Assembly: GCA_017449525.1 (NCBI GenBank)
Contig: JAFTFL010000009.1
Coordinates: 46,278-110,277 of the forward strand
DNA: 64,000 nt
Direction of reading: 5' to 3'
DNA from: Bacteroidales bacterium
GTDB taxonomy: Bacteria; Bacteroidota; Bacteroidia; Bacteroidales; P3
Of this stretch, positions 16,722 to 24,647 are shown piece by piece. The position numbers and the translations under genes are program-made. How positions within the stretch are numbered: the stretch's first letter is position 1; the number at the start of each line of letters is the position of its first letter. The notes beneath the pieces were generated by a model that saw only the letters and a program-made list of their open reading frames with translations, searched no databases and was not told the origin of the DNA.

Positions 16722-17929
16722 TGGGTATCCAATCCGACAAGCCTTCGCTATTCCTTACGCCAGCGCAGCGTCGCAATCGCAACAGTCGTTGGCGCAATAG
16801 TCGACTTGGCCGCAAAGTGCAGGCCGTAGTCGATGACTTGTCGCGTTGGTGGGGTCTGCGCTTCATGCCGTGGCTCGAGAGCATTGTGCTCCCATTCTGT
16901 CAGGGTGTGCCCATGATGGAGATGGTGCGCCACTTCACCGACCGTTCGCTCTGGCAGAGTGCGCGCGCGTTGTCCTTCTCCATTGTCGTTGCCATTCCGC
17001 CTCTCCTCATTTTTCTTTTCACCCTCATTCCGTTCCTTCCCCTGGAGGGACTGCAAGAGGAGTTGCTTGCACAACTCAGCACCATCATACCTCCAAGCAT
17101 ATACGATACGGTGGCAGGCACTATTACCGACGTCATGAGCCACAGGCACAACAGTTGGCTCTCTATAGGCTTCATCGTGTCGGTCATCCTCGCTACCAAT
17201 GGTATGAACGGTATGCTACAGTCCTTCAACTCGCTCGACAAGGAGGCCGACAATCGTCCGCTCGTGCCTCGTCTGTTGCTCTGCTTGGGGCTGGTTTTCC
17301 TAATGTTTATCCTTATCGTAGTCGTGCTGGCATTGATGCTGGGCTATAAGTGGGCTATAGGTTGGTTGCTGGGACGTAATATCATTGCCCCAAGCAAACT
17401 GACACTGGTCATGTTCAACTTCGGTCGTTGGGTGATACTGATAGTTATTACACTCCTTTCGCTTGGCATTCTCTACTACCTCGCTCCAGCCAAGAAAGCC
17501 CGCATGGGGTTCTTCTCCCTCGGTCCAATGTTGTCCACGTTGCTGCTCTTTGCCTTCACTTGGCTCTTTCAGATATACCTCAATAACTTCAACCGATACA
17601 ATATTCTCTATGGTTCAATAGGCACCCTGCTCATCATCATGTTGTGGCTAAACTCCATCTGTCTTGTGATACTGGTGGGCTACGCCGTGAACCTCTCGGT
17701 TGCGAAATATAAACATGAAGTGGCGCTCACTCCGCAGCAAAGGAGAGAGCGACGCATTCGGGAACACAATAAGCAAAATGGCATTAGAAGTAAACATCCC
17801 CAGCGGTATCACCTGCGCACAGAGCAAGAAGGTTACCGACAACGACACGGCAGCGACATTTGGTTCGGGGCTGCTGGCAGTGTACGCTACCCCCGCCCTG
17901 GTGGCACTGATGGAGCACAGCGCTCATAA
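16721..17929 (+). CDS. YihY/BrkB-family inner-membrane protein
   Basis: 402 aa with about six membrane helices. Family features include ALSFSIVVAIPPLLIFLF in the first helix region and the terminal helix LWLNSICLVILVGYAVNLS. The family was once misnamed RNase BN; its function is unknown and export-like roles are suspected. The recognisable domain ends near residue 330. The last ~75 codons are basic and then run out of frame through 152 bp of the following thioesterase gene, so the tail looks like a shadow reading and not conserved protein. Confidence 0.85.
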   Translation: MGIQSDKPSLFLTPAQRRNRNSRWRNSRLGRKVQAVVDDLSRWWGLRFMPWLESIVLPFCQGVPMMEMVRHFTDRSLWQSARALSFSIVVAIPPLLIFLFTLIPFLPLEGLQEELLAQLSTIIPPSIYDTVAGTITDVMSHRHNSWLSIGFIVSVILATNGMNGMLQSFNSLDKEADNRPLVPRLLLCLGLVFLMFILIVVVLALMLGYKWAIGWLLGRNIIAPSKLTLVMFNFGRWVILIVITLLSLGILYYLAPAKKARMGFFSLGPMLSTLLLFAFTWLFQIYLNNFNRYNILYGSIGTLLIIMLWLNSICLVILVGYAVNLSVAKYKHEVALTPQQRRERRIREHNKQNGIRSKHPQRYHLRTEQEGYRQRHGSDIWFGAAGSVRYPRPGGTDGAQRS

Positions 17930-18176
17930 GGCAGTGGAGCATCTGTTGCCCGAGGAACTTACCACAGTCGGTGTGGAGATGCAGGTGCACCACCTCAAGG
18001 CCACACCCGTAGGTGCCACAGTGGAGGCACGTGCTGTGCTGGAGGAAGTTGACGGGCGGCGCCTCGTTTTTCAGATAGAGGCTCATGATGATGCAGGTCT
18101 CATCGGTACGGCGCGCCATGTGCGCTTCATCGTCGATCGTGAGCGGTTTCTGCGCAAAGTGTATCCCAACGGTTGA
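17778..18176 (+). CDS. FlK-like hotdog thioesterase
   Basis: 132 aa, start ATG 17778 (MALEVNIPSG). The hotdog fold matches the fluoroacetyl-CoA thioesterase (FlK) branch. The catalytic triad spacing of FlK (Thr-8-Glu-26-His) is reproduced exactly as Thr38, Glu46 and His72. Substrate is unknown; in bacteria without fluoroacetate metabolism these probably hydrolyse small acyl-CoAs. The first 152 bp overlap the end of the upstream yihY-like frame in a different phase, suggesting coupled translation. Confidence 0.87.
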   Translation: MALEVNIPSGITCAQSKKVTDNDTAATFGSGLLAVYATPALVALMEHSAHKAVEHLLPEELTTVGVEMQVHHLKATPVGATVEARAVLEEVDGRRLVFQIEAHDDAGLIGTARHVRFIVDRERFLRKVYPNG

Positions 18177-18187
18177 GCATATACATA

Positions 18188-18222
18188 TATTAGGGTAGTC
18201 TCGTAGACTTCCCTCCCTAATA
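18188..18222 (+). terminator. hairpin between the thioesterase and rlmL-like genes
   Basis: TATTAGGG (18188-18195) pairs with CCCTAATA (18215-18222), enclosing a small GTCT/AGAC stem. Only weak T's follow, so it could be an attenuator or leader structure of the next gene as well as a terminator. Confidence 0.45.
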
Positions 18223-18233
18223 CATTTCAATCT

Positions 18234-19487
18234 ATGATAGTGCAAAAGAAGAACAATACGGTACAACCTGTCGAGCGGAAGACAGGCGAGAGTTTTCTTA
18301 TGGTGGTGAAGACCATGTTTGGTTTCGAAGCCCTGCTGGCAGAGGAGTTGCGCGCTTGTGGCGCAACAGACATTGAGCTACGGACCCGTGCCGTGGCCTG
18401 CAAAGGCACCATGGAAGTACTCTACCGCGCCAACTACACTTGCCGCACTGCCCTTGCGGTACTGCGCCCGTTTGCTTCGTTCACGGCGCACAGCACGGAC
18501 GAGTTGTACGATGCGGTCTACCAGATAGCCTGGGAAAAACTGATGGATGTGGACTGCACCTTCATGATAGACTCTACGGTCAGTGGCGACATATTCACCC
18601 ATTCCTACTACGCTGCCCTTAAGATGAAGGATGCCATAGCCGACCGCTTCCGCAACAAGTTCGGACGCCGTCCCTCTATCGACACCGAGAATGCACACTA
18701 CAAGTACAACCTCCATATAGAGGGCGACCAGGTAACGCTGCTCATGAACTCCAGCGGCGAGTCGCTCCACAAGCGCGGCTACCGGCAAGGTGTCGGCGTA
18801 GCTCCACTCAATGAAGTGTTGGCTGCAGGCATGTTACAACTGGCGGGGTGGAAGGCCGACCGTAATTTCATGGATCCCATGTGCGGCAGTGGCACACTGC
18901 TTATCGAGGCAGCTATGGTGGCCAACAACATCCCTGCACAGTATTACAGAGGAGACAACTTTGCCTTTCGCCGTTGGAAGGAGTTCAACCGCACCGAGTG
19001 GCTACGTATCAAAGCCGAAGAAGACAGTAAGATAGGCCGCAGTGATTTCGACTTCGAAATCTGGGGCAACGATATTGACCGCAATGTGCTGGAACAGGCC
19101 GAGACCAATCTGCAATACACCAAGCTCCACAAAGACATATTGCTCTATGAAGGCTCTTTCGAGGAGCAGGCTCCGCCCGAAGGCCCGACGCTCATCGTTA
19201 CCAACCCTCCCTACGGTGAACGTATCAAGATTAACGACCTCAACAGCATGTATAGCCGTCTGGGAGATACGTTCAAGCGGCTGTACGGTGCCGAGTGCGA
19301 GGTCTGGCTCATTTCGAGCGACATGAATGCGATTAAGCACATCGGGCTGAAGCCTTCAAAGAAGATTGAACTATACAATGGGGCGTTGGAGTGTAGGCTG
19401 TTGAAGTACGAGTTGTACGAGGGCAGCCGCAAAGCCAGCAAGCAGCCAGGTTCATCCACCGCGAAGGGCAAGACACCGAAGCAGTAG
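18234..19487 (+). CDS. THUMP-domain 23S rRNA methyltransferase (RlmL/YcbY N-terminal type)
   Basis: 417 aa. An N-terminal THUMP region (about 60-160) is followed by a class I SAM methyltransferase with DPMCGSGTLLIEAA (SAM-binding) and the catalytic NPPYGERI typical of guanine-N2 (m2G) methyltransferases. E. coli RlmL makes m2G2445 and carries a second (RlmK) domain that is absent here, as usual in Bacteroidota. The C-terminus is Lys/Ser-rich. A 93-bp gap with one GTACG palindrome separates it from queG. Confidence 0.9.
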   Translation: MIVQKKNNTVQPVERKTGESFLMVVKTMFGFEALLAEELRACGATDIELRTRAVACKGTMEVLYRANYTCRTALAVLRPFASFTAHSTDELYDAVYQIAWEKLMDVDCTFMIDSTVSGDIFTHSYYAALKMKDAIADRFRNKFGRRPSIDTENAHYKYNLHIEGDQVTLLMNSSGESLHKRGYRQGVGVAPLNEVLAAGMLQLAGWKADRNFMDPMCGSGTLLIEAAMVANNIPAQYYRGDNFAFRRWKEFNRTEWLRIKAEEDSKIGRSDFDFEIWGNDIDRNVLEQAETNLQYTKLHKDILLYEGSFEEQAPPEGPTLIVTNPPYGERIKINDLNSMYSRLGDTFKRLYGAECEVWLISSDMNAIKHIGLKPSKKIELYNGALECRLLKYELYEGSRKASKQPGSSTAKGKTPKQ

Positions 19488-19490
19488 CTT

Positions 19491-19525
19491 CGACCGTACG
19501 GCGTGTTACGGCTTGGTCGATAGCC
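19491..19525. repeat. GTACG palindrome with degenerate partner
   Basis: GACCGTACGGC is centred at 19497.5 and a degenerate GTCGATAGCC at 19519.5, 22 bp later. The pair is itself enclosed by TCGACC and GGTCGA. This is the smallest instance of the 22-bp palindrome family in the window. Confidence 0.45.
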
Positions 19526-19580
19526 TGCACCAGCACAGGATGTAGCCACGGCAGCGGCCGTGCATTGCGCACCATTCTCT

Positions 19581-20570
19581 ATGTCATTCACCAAACAATA
19601 CATACCGGCAGCCGTCATCAAGGCGGCTGCTGTCGAAGCAGGGGCTCATGCTTGTGGTTTGTCCAAAGCAGAGCCCCTTGTTGATTTTGAGCAGCGGCTG
19701 CAGCACTGGCTCGATGAGGGTATGCAGGCCGACATGGGGTATATGGAGCGGCTTCAGACCGTCCGCACCGATCCGACCCAACTGGTGGAGCGTGCGCAAA
19801 GTGTGGTTAGTATTCTGGTAGCCTACGATGTGGTCGCTGCCACGGCAGACGGACTGCGCATCGCCAGCTATGCGCTCAGCGAGGACTACCACGCGCGGCT
19901 GAAGTCCATCCTCTACCGCATGATAGCACGGCTGCAGCAGCAGTACGGCTGGTTCGAAGCGCGTCCGTTTGTGGACACTGCACCCATCAGCGACAAGTCG
20001 TGGGCTGTGCGCGCTGGGCTGGGGTTCCGCGGACGCAATACACTGCTCATCCATCCCCACTTTGGCTCGTTTGTCAATATCGGCGAGTTGGTGTGCAATG
20101 CCGCCACCGACTACGACGCTCCGCTGGCCGACTCCTGTGGCCGTTGCCGTCGCTGTGTGGAGGCCTGCCCCAACGGTGCACTTGGCCAGTTCAGCGATGG
20201 CACCGTGCGCGTCGATGCGCGTCGATGCACAGCCTACCACACCATTGAAAGTCGAGCCGAAACGTTGCCGTCCTCACTCCGCACGGAGGGCTTCGTGTTT
20301 GGCTGCGACATTTGCCAGTTGGTCTGTCCGCACAACAGTCGGGCCCTTGCAGAACGTCAGCTTCCAGCCGACAGGGCGGCGCATGTGGCAGCTCTGGCAG
20401 AGGCCGATCGCAGTACGTTCAAGCGGCTGACCAAACACACGGCTATGAGCCGCATCGGCTACGAGCAGTGGCAGCGCAATGTGCAGCATGCTCGGCAGGG
20501 ACGTGCTGAGCATGCAAAAAAAGCGCAGCAGCATGATGAAGATGCTGCTGCGCTCGGTTCTAAAGAGTGA
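19581..20570 (+). CDS. queG: epoxyqueuosine reductase
   Basis: Performs the last step of queuosine synthesis in tRNA anticodons, reducing epoxyqueuosine with a cobalamin cofactor and two 4Fe-4S clusters. 329 aa from ATG 19581 (MSFTKQYIP). Cobalamin/substrate region features include DTAPISDKSWAVRAGLGFRGRNTLLI. The clusters are CGRCRRCVEACPNGAL and CDICQLVCPHN. The C-terminus carries Ala/His/Gln/Lys-rich codons that coincide with the embedded terminator of the opposing gene (20516-20554). Confidence 0.96.
   Translation: MSFTKQYIPAAVIKAAAVEAGAHACGLSKAEPLVDFEQRLQHWLDEGMQADMGYMERLQTVRTDPTQLVERAQSVVSILVAYDVVAATADGLRIASYALSEDYHARLKSILYRMIARLQQQYGWFEARPFVDTAPISDKSWAVRAGLGFRGRNTLLIHPHFGSFVNIGELVCNAATDYDAPLADSCGRCRRCVEACPNGALGQFSDGTVRVDARRCTAYHTIESRAETLPSSLRTEGFVFGCDICQLVCPHNSRALAERQLPADRAAHVAALAEADRSTFKRLTKHTAMSRIGYEQWQRNVQHARQGRAEHAKKAQQHDEDAAALGSKE
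20516..20554 (-). terminator. terminator of the gpx gene embedded in the queG 3' end
   Basis: Reading the reverse strand, AGCGCAGCAGCAT pairs with ATGCTGCTGCGCT (arms 20542-20554 and 20522-20534) and is followed by seven T. It lies wholly inside the coding 3' end of the convergent queG. Confidence 0.85.
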
Positions 20571-20587
20571 ACGGAGTAGGGGTGGCT

Positions 20588-21205
20588 TTACTGCTCAATG
20601 AGCAGGCGCACCTCCTCATTGACCTCGGCCATGTCCACTGTCGGTTCGAAGCGTTTCACTACGTGTCCTTCCTTATCTACAAGGAACTTGGTGAAGTTCC
20701 ACTTGATGTCAGGGTTCTTCTCGTAGTCGGCATCTTTCTTTTTCATCATCAGATGGAGTAGCTTGCCCATTCGGGTTGAGGTATCGAAGCCAGAAAAGGG
20801 AGCACTCTTGATGAGGTACTGGTATAGCGGAGCTGCATCGGCACCGTTGACATCAATCTTAGCCATTTGCTCAAATTGTATACCGTAGCGACCCGTGCAG
20901 AAGGCGTGGATGTCCTTGTCGGTTCCAGGGGCTTGGCCTCCAAACTGATTGCAGGGAAAGTCCAGGATGTCGAACGCCTGCTCCATGTACTGCTCGTACA
21001 TCTCTTGCAGTTCCTTGTACTGGGGGGTGAAGCCGCATTCGGTGGCCGTGTTGACGATGAGCAGCACTTTGCCTTTGTACTTGCTGAGGGAGACATCTTG
21101 TCCTTCCATATCCTTCACGGTGAAGCCGTAGATGTCGGTCTGTGCTGCAGCGGCCGATGACAATAGGATGGCTGCGGTGAGCAGCAGTGTGCGTAGTTTT
21201 TTCAT
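20588..21205 (-). CDS. secreted glutathione peroxidase-family thiol peroxidase
   Basis: 205 aa with a Sec signal peptide (MKKLRTLLLTAAILLSSAAAA), so periplasmic. The peroxidatic Cys57 is in NTATECGFT, with FPCNQFGGQAPG (Gln) and KWNFTKFLVD (Trp, Asn) completing the catalytic tetrad. Cys replaces selenocysteine, and such enzymes usually use thioredoxin-like donors. The gene is 26 bp downstream of the 522-aa membrane protein gene and is probably co-transcribed. Its terminator lies inside queG. Confidence 0.94.
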   Translation of the reverse strand: MKKLRTLLLTAAILLSSAAAAQTDIYGFTVKDMEGQDVSLSKYKGKVLLIVNTATECGFTPQYKELQEMYEQYMEQAFDILDFPCNQFGGQAPGTDKDIHAFCTGRYGIQFEQMAKIDVNGADAAPLYQYLIKSAPFSGFDTSTRMGKLLHLMMKKKDADYEKNPDIKWNFTKFLVDKEGHVVKRFEPTVDMAEVNEEVRLLIEQ

Positions 21206-21231
21206 GTCGATTTTGTTTTGGATGAATACTA

Positions 21232-22800
21232 TTAGTTATGGGTGTTTGATTTTCTTTTTCGTGGGCTGCCGACGGTTGGCTGTCGGCGGTTGATGCGGTG
21301 GCGCAACGCTATCAGGAGCAGGATGGTGATGATGCCGAGGCAAGAGGCCACGATGAGATTGCGTTCGCTGTCCATGATGAGGGGCACTACCTGCACGACG
21401 GCCAGCACAATGAGTATGATGTTGATGATGTTGTTCTCACGGTTTTGCTGCTTCAGCTGGTGCAGCTGTATCATCTGCTCGAGCAGGGCTTTGTTTTCCA
21501 GCAGTAGCTCGTTTTGGCGGTGCAGTCCGAAGCGTTCGGCTATGAACTGTGCGGAGCGGCGCACGGTGGAGTAGCGAAAGTTGCGCGAGTCGAAGAAGCG
21601 TTGGGACTTGGACAGTTCGTTGACGAGGGTGCAGAGCTCGTCGTAGGTGTAGGACATGGCGCGACGCATGTCGAGCGAGTCGCGCGATATGATTTCATTA
21701 ATCCTGCTGATGGAGGCATCCTGCAACAAGATGAGCTCTATGAAGAACACCTCGGTGGCCTGCGCGGCGATGCGCTCTTGGAAGAAGGGGGTCGTGCTGT
21801 GCGTTATCTCCAGCATGGCCACATCGGAGGCATATACCGCTGCGGTGTCGTATTGAGCCACGTTGCTGCTGGCGGCTTCCTCGAAGTAACTGCCCATAAT
21901 TGTCCCCATGGGTTCGCACTCGCCCGCCAGAAAGTCAATGCGCGTTTGCAACGGCACCTCGGTCGCCGAGAAGGCAAGAATGCGTCGGTCGCCCACGGGC
22001 AGCAGCCCTTTTTGCCAAAGCCATGCGTTCAGCCCCAGAGGGTGTTTGTGAGCCGATGTCGCCGTCTGGTTTACGTCCAGTACTTCGTCCATAAATAGGT
22101 GTTCGGCGCGAAAGTATTCGGCCACCCGTCGCACGTCGCCTCCGCAGTTTGGCACCACCACGTCAACCACCGCAAAATGGGTAACCTCATGCACTGCCAC
22201 GGTGGCAAAGCAGGCGTGCTGACACTCGATGCCCAGCCTGTTGCGTGTGATAGCGTGGCCTACGCCCAACGGCTCGCGGCGCAAACGACCCACGTATTCG
22301 TTGGTGAAGTCGGTGGTGGCGTTGCGAGTAAGCTCCTGGATGAAGGATTGAGCGATGGGGGCATCGGACGCGTGGTTGGTGTTTAGTTGCCCCGACTTGC
22401 ATACGCACGGCACCAGTAGGTGCACATCGGTGCGAGGCATAGTGGAGGGCTGGGTGGCGAGGTTGCGCAGCGCCTCGTCCCATGCGGCTGGGTCGGGCAA
22501 TCCGGCGCAGTCTGCCGTGCTGAGCGCCACCTCACATGGGGTACCATCGACGGTGGCTGTGGCACGCTGCAACGAGCAGAAAGGGACTGGCCACAGCTGG
22601 CAAATCTGCCACAACTCGTTGTCGCTTACCTCCGTAGTTGCGCCCTCGGCGCTCGTGCCCTCGGCGGCAGGATGTAGCAGATGTGTGCCGAACGTGCTGG
22701 CCCACTGAAAGCCTGCCACGCTGGCATCGCGAGTTGGAAGGGGGCGCTTCAGCAGCGTTTGCAGCCGGTCAATCGTGGTGGGGTGTAGAAAATACAGCAT
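21232..22800 (-). CDS. unknown membrane protein with coiled coil and two C-terminal helices
   Basis: Not recognised. 522 aa, no signal peptide. A large soluble N-terminal region (about 1-360) is Cys/His/Asp-containing (e.g. HLLVPCVCKSG, ECQHACFATVAVHEVTHFAVV; the HEVTH is not followed by a clear third ligand). A helical stretch (370-450) with a coiled coil (NELLLENKALLEQMIQLHQL) leads to two membrane helices (about 455-475, 480-500) and a basic tail. The topology recalls CorA-like or RMD1-like proteins but the GMN motif is absent. Operon with gpx hints at an envelope or redox role; this is weak. Confidence 0.55.
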   Translation of the reverse strand: MLYFLHPTTIDRLQTLLKRPLPTRDASVAGFQWASTFGTHLLHPAAEGTSAEGATTEVSDNELWQICQLWPVPFCSLQRATATVDGTPCEVALSTADCAGLPDPAAWDEALRNLATQPSTMPRTDVHLLVPCVCKSGQLNTNHASDAPIAQSFIQELTRNATTDFTNEYVGRLRREPLGVGHAITRNRLGIECQHACFATVAVHEVTHFAVVDVVVPNCGGDVRRVAEYFRAEHLFMDEVLDVNQTATSAHKHPLGLNAWLWQKGLLPVGDRRILAFSATEVPLQTRIDFLAGECEPMGTIMGSYFEEAASSNVAQYDTAAVYASDVAMLEITHSTTPFFQERIAAQATEVFFIELILLQDASISRINEIISRDSLDMRRAMSYTYDELCTLVNELSKSQRFFDSRNFRYSTVRRSAQFIAERFGLHRQNELLLENKALLEQMIQLHQLKQQNRENNIINIILIVLAVVQVVPLIMDSERNLIVASCLGIITILLLIALRHRINRRQPTVGSPRKRKSNTHN

Positions 22801-22902
22801 CGGTTCGTCGTTTATTGGTCTGCTTTTGGCCTTCTCTTAGGGCTCGGGTTTTGGGTGCTGCGCGGCAGTGCAAAAGCATGCTTCGCGAGCAATATGCGGA
22901 TG

Positions 22903-22910
22903 CAAAAATA
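22903..22910 (-). promoter_or_regulatory. -7 element (TATTTTTG) for the 522-aa membrane protein gene
   Basis: Reverse-strand TATTTTTG fits TAnnTTTG, about 100 bp upstream of the ATG at 22800. It is nearer than the TACCTTTG at 23296 and is the likelier promoter. Confidence 0.45.
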
Positions 22911-23018
22911 AGGAGAATATGTGTTATGGCGAAGTTTGGAGCGAAAAATTTTCTGCGACACGCCTTTCCGCCGTGTGTGCAAGTGGAATGGGGTGTCGCG
23001 CTGTTGCCCATGCAGATG

Positions 23019-23181
23019 GCCTGCGGCATGAGGGCTGGTGCCGTACGGCAGGGCGTATTGCGCCGTACGGCAGGGCCTTCTGTGCTGTACGGCAAGAGGG
23101 TCGAACAACAGGCAGTAGGATAGCGAAATAGCAGTGCGGAGCCTCCTGCGTCGTACGGTTGAGACGGGTGTGTCCTACGAC
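23019..23181. repeat. 22-bp-phase array of GYCGTACGRC palindromes
   Basis: Cores are centred at 23044.5, 23066.5, 23088.5, 23154.5 and 23176.5: exact spacings of 22, 22, 66 and 22 bp. A degenerate copy (GCCTGCGGC) sits one step lower near 23022.5. The two empty lattice steps hold unrelated or strongly diverged sequence. Confidence 0.85.
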
Positions 23182-23295
23182 ACCGAGACCTGCGGCCTGA
23201 TGAGGTGTGCGCGTGGGCGTAGAATGGGTGGGAATGGTGGTGCGGAGGTGGTCGGCAAAGACCGCTGCGAGAAGCCGTGGCCGAGCCAGCGACTG

Positions 23296-23303
23296 CAAAG
23301 GTA
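23296..23303 (-). promoter_or_regulatory. distal -7 element (TACCTTTG) upstream of a palindrome array
   Basis: Reverse-strand TACCTTTG, about 500 bp from the 522-aa gene. Any transcript would cross the 23019-23181 array. It may drive a long leader or a non-coding RNA. Confidence 0.45.
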
Positions 23304-23368
23304 CGCATAATTCGCCATGTGGGCAAAGACGGTGCGCTTTTTGTTGAAAAGGAATGCGGAAAAAGAAG

Positions 23369-23376
23369 TATCTTTG
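23369..23376 (+). promoter_or_regulatory. -7 element (TATCTTTG) for the M20 gene
   Basis: TATCTTTG in canonical form 68 bp upstream of the ATG at 23445. The leader contains a hairpin (23383-23429). Confidence 0.7.
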
Positions 23377-23382
23377 CGTTGC

Positions 23383-23429
23383 CCAACGTGGGCTGTTCCT
23401 CGCCTCAAGGGGCGAGTATAGCACGTTGG
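23383..23429 (+). promoter_or_regulatory. structured 5' leader of the M20-MATE-murB operon
   Basis: CCAACGTG (23383-23390) pairs with CACGTTGG (23422-23429). Inside lies a second stem, CTCGCC with GGCGAG. The element starts a few bases after the expected transcription start and ends 15 bp before the ATG, so it could control translation. It matches no riboswitch class I recognise. Confidence 0.5.
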
Positions 23430-23444
23430 TTGATTAGAATATAG

Positions 23445-24647
23445 ATGAAAAGAGAGATACAGCAGTTGGCTGCCGACATGGTGTCAAAAACAGTGGAATG
23501 GCGCAGGTACTTGCATCTGCACCCCGAACTGTCGCAGCAGGAGTATGGCACGATGGCCTACGTGGCCGAACAGTTGCGCGGCATGGGCTACGAGCCTCGT
23601 GAGGGAATCGGTAAGACAGGCGTGGCAGCCGTGTTGAAAGGTGGTGCGGGAGCCGACGACTACTGCATCGGCCTGAGGGCGGACTATGATGCGCTGCCCA
23701 TCACCGAGGCTACGGGGTTGCCTTTCACATCGCAGAACGTGGGCGTTATGCACGCATGCGGCCACGACATGCACACCGCGTCGTTGCTCGGTGCAGCCGC
23801 CATCTTGAAGCAACTGCAGCCACGGCTGAGGGGCACCATCCTGCTCGTCTTCGAGCCTTCGGAAGAGATGTATCCAGGCGGAGCCCGCATGATGATGGAG
23901 GACGGCCTGTTCGACCTGGCCAAGCCCAACGAGATGTATGCATTCCACTGCCTGCCCGAGATGGACTGCGGTCGCATTGGCATGAGGAAGGGCAAGTATA
24001 TGGCATCAACCGATGAGTGGTACTTGACCGTACGTGGCAAGGGTGGACATGGAGCCACGCCGCACCTCTCCGTCGACCCCATCCTCGTGGCGTCGCACAT
24101 CGTGGTCGCCCTGCAACAAGTGGTCAGCCGCAACGCTTCGCCCCTGATGCCCACCACGCTCAGTATCGGCAAATTCAACGCCAACGGGCGTACCAACATT
24201 ATACCAGACGAGGCTAAGCTGGAGGGCATCATCCGCACTTTCGATGAGAAATGGCGGCTCGAGGCTCACGAGCGCATACGCCAAATCTGCACAGGCATAG
24301 CCCAAAGCATGGGGGCCGAGGCCGACCTGTTCATCGACTATGGCTACCCCTTCGTGGTGAATGACGACGACTGCACCCAGCTGGTGCACGACAACGGCGT
24401 GGACTACTTCGGCGAAGGCCAAGTGGAATGGCTCGACATGCGCATGACGGCCGAGGACTTTGCCTTCTTTGCCCAGCAGATACCCTCTTGTTATTTTAGG
24501 GTGGGAGTGCACATCCCTGGCACCCCGACCTGCAATCTGCACCGCCCCGACCTGATGGTCGACGAGCGTTCGCTCGAGTACGCCTCGGGTTTTGTGGCCT
24601 ACAACGCGGTGCGCGCCCTACAACAGAAAGTGAAGCTAAATGGATAA
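23445..24647 (+). CDS. M20-family amidohydrolase (N-acyl amino acid / hippurate hydrolase type)
   Basis: 400 aa, cytoplasmic. Metal-binding motifs of the M20D group are present: HACGHDMHTA (about 104-113), EPSEEMYPGGARMM with catalytic Glu, and HCLPEM. The dimerisation domain includes GKGGHGATPHLSVDPI, and the C-terminal DMRMTAEDFAFF supplies the last ligand region. It hydrolyses N-acyl amino acids or peptides; the substrate is not clear. The stop overlaps the start of the MATE gene by 8 bp. Confidence 0.93.
   Translation: MKREIQQLAADMVSKTVEWRRYLHLHPELSQQEYGTMAYVAEQLRGMGYEPREGIGKTGVAAVLKGGAGADDYCIGLRADYDALPITEATGLPFTSQNVGVMHACGHDMHTASLLGAAAILKQLQPRLRGTILLVFEPSEEMYPGGARMMMEDGLFDLAKPNEMYAFHCLPEMDCGRIGMRKGKYMASTDEWYLTVRGKGGHGATPHLSVDPILVASHIVVALQQVVSRNASPLMPTTLSIGKFNANGRTNIIPDEAKLEGIIRTFDEKWRLEAHERIRQICTGIAQSMGAEADLFIDYGYPFVVNDDDCTQLVHDNGVDYFGEGQVEWLDMRMTAEDFAFFAQQIPSCYFRVGVHIPGTPTCNLHRPDLMVDERSLEYASGFVAYNAVRALQQKVKLNG

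Larger units (their letters stand above)
22801..23444. other. 644-bp gene-free divergent region
   Basis: Contains a reverse TATTTTTG element near the 522-aa gene, a distal reverse TACCTTTG element (23296), the 22-bp palindrome array (23019-23181) and the forward promoter and leader hairpin of the M20 gene. No coding frame is convincing. Confidence 0.7.
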
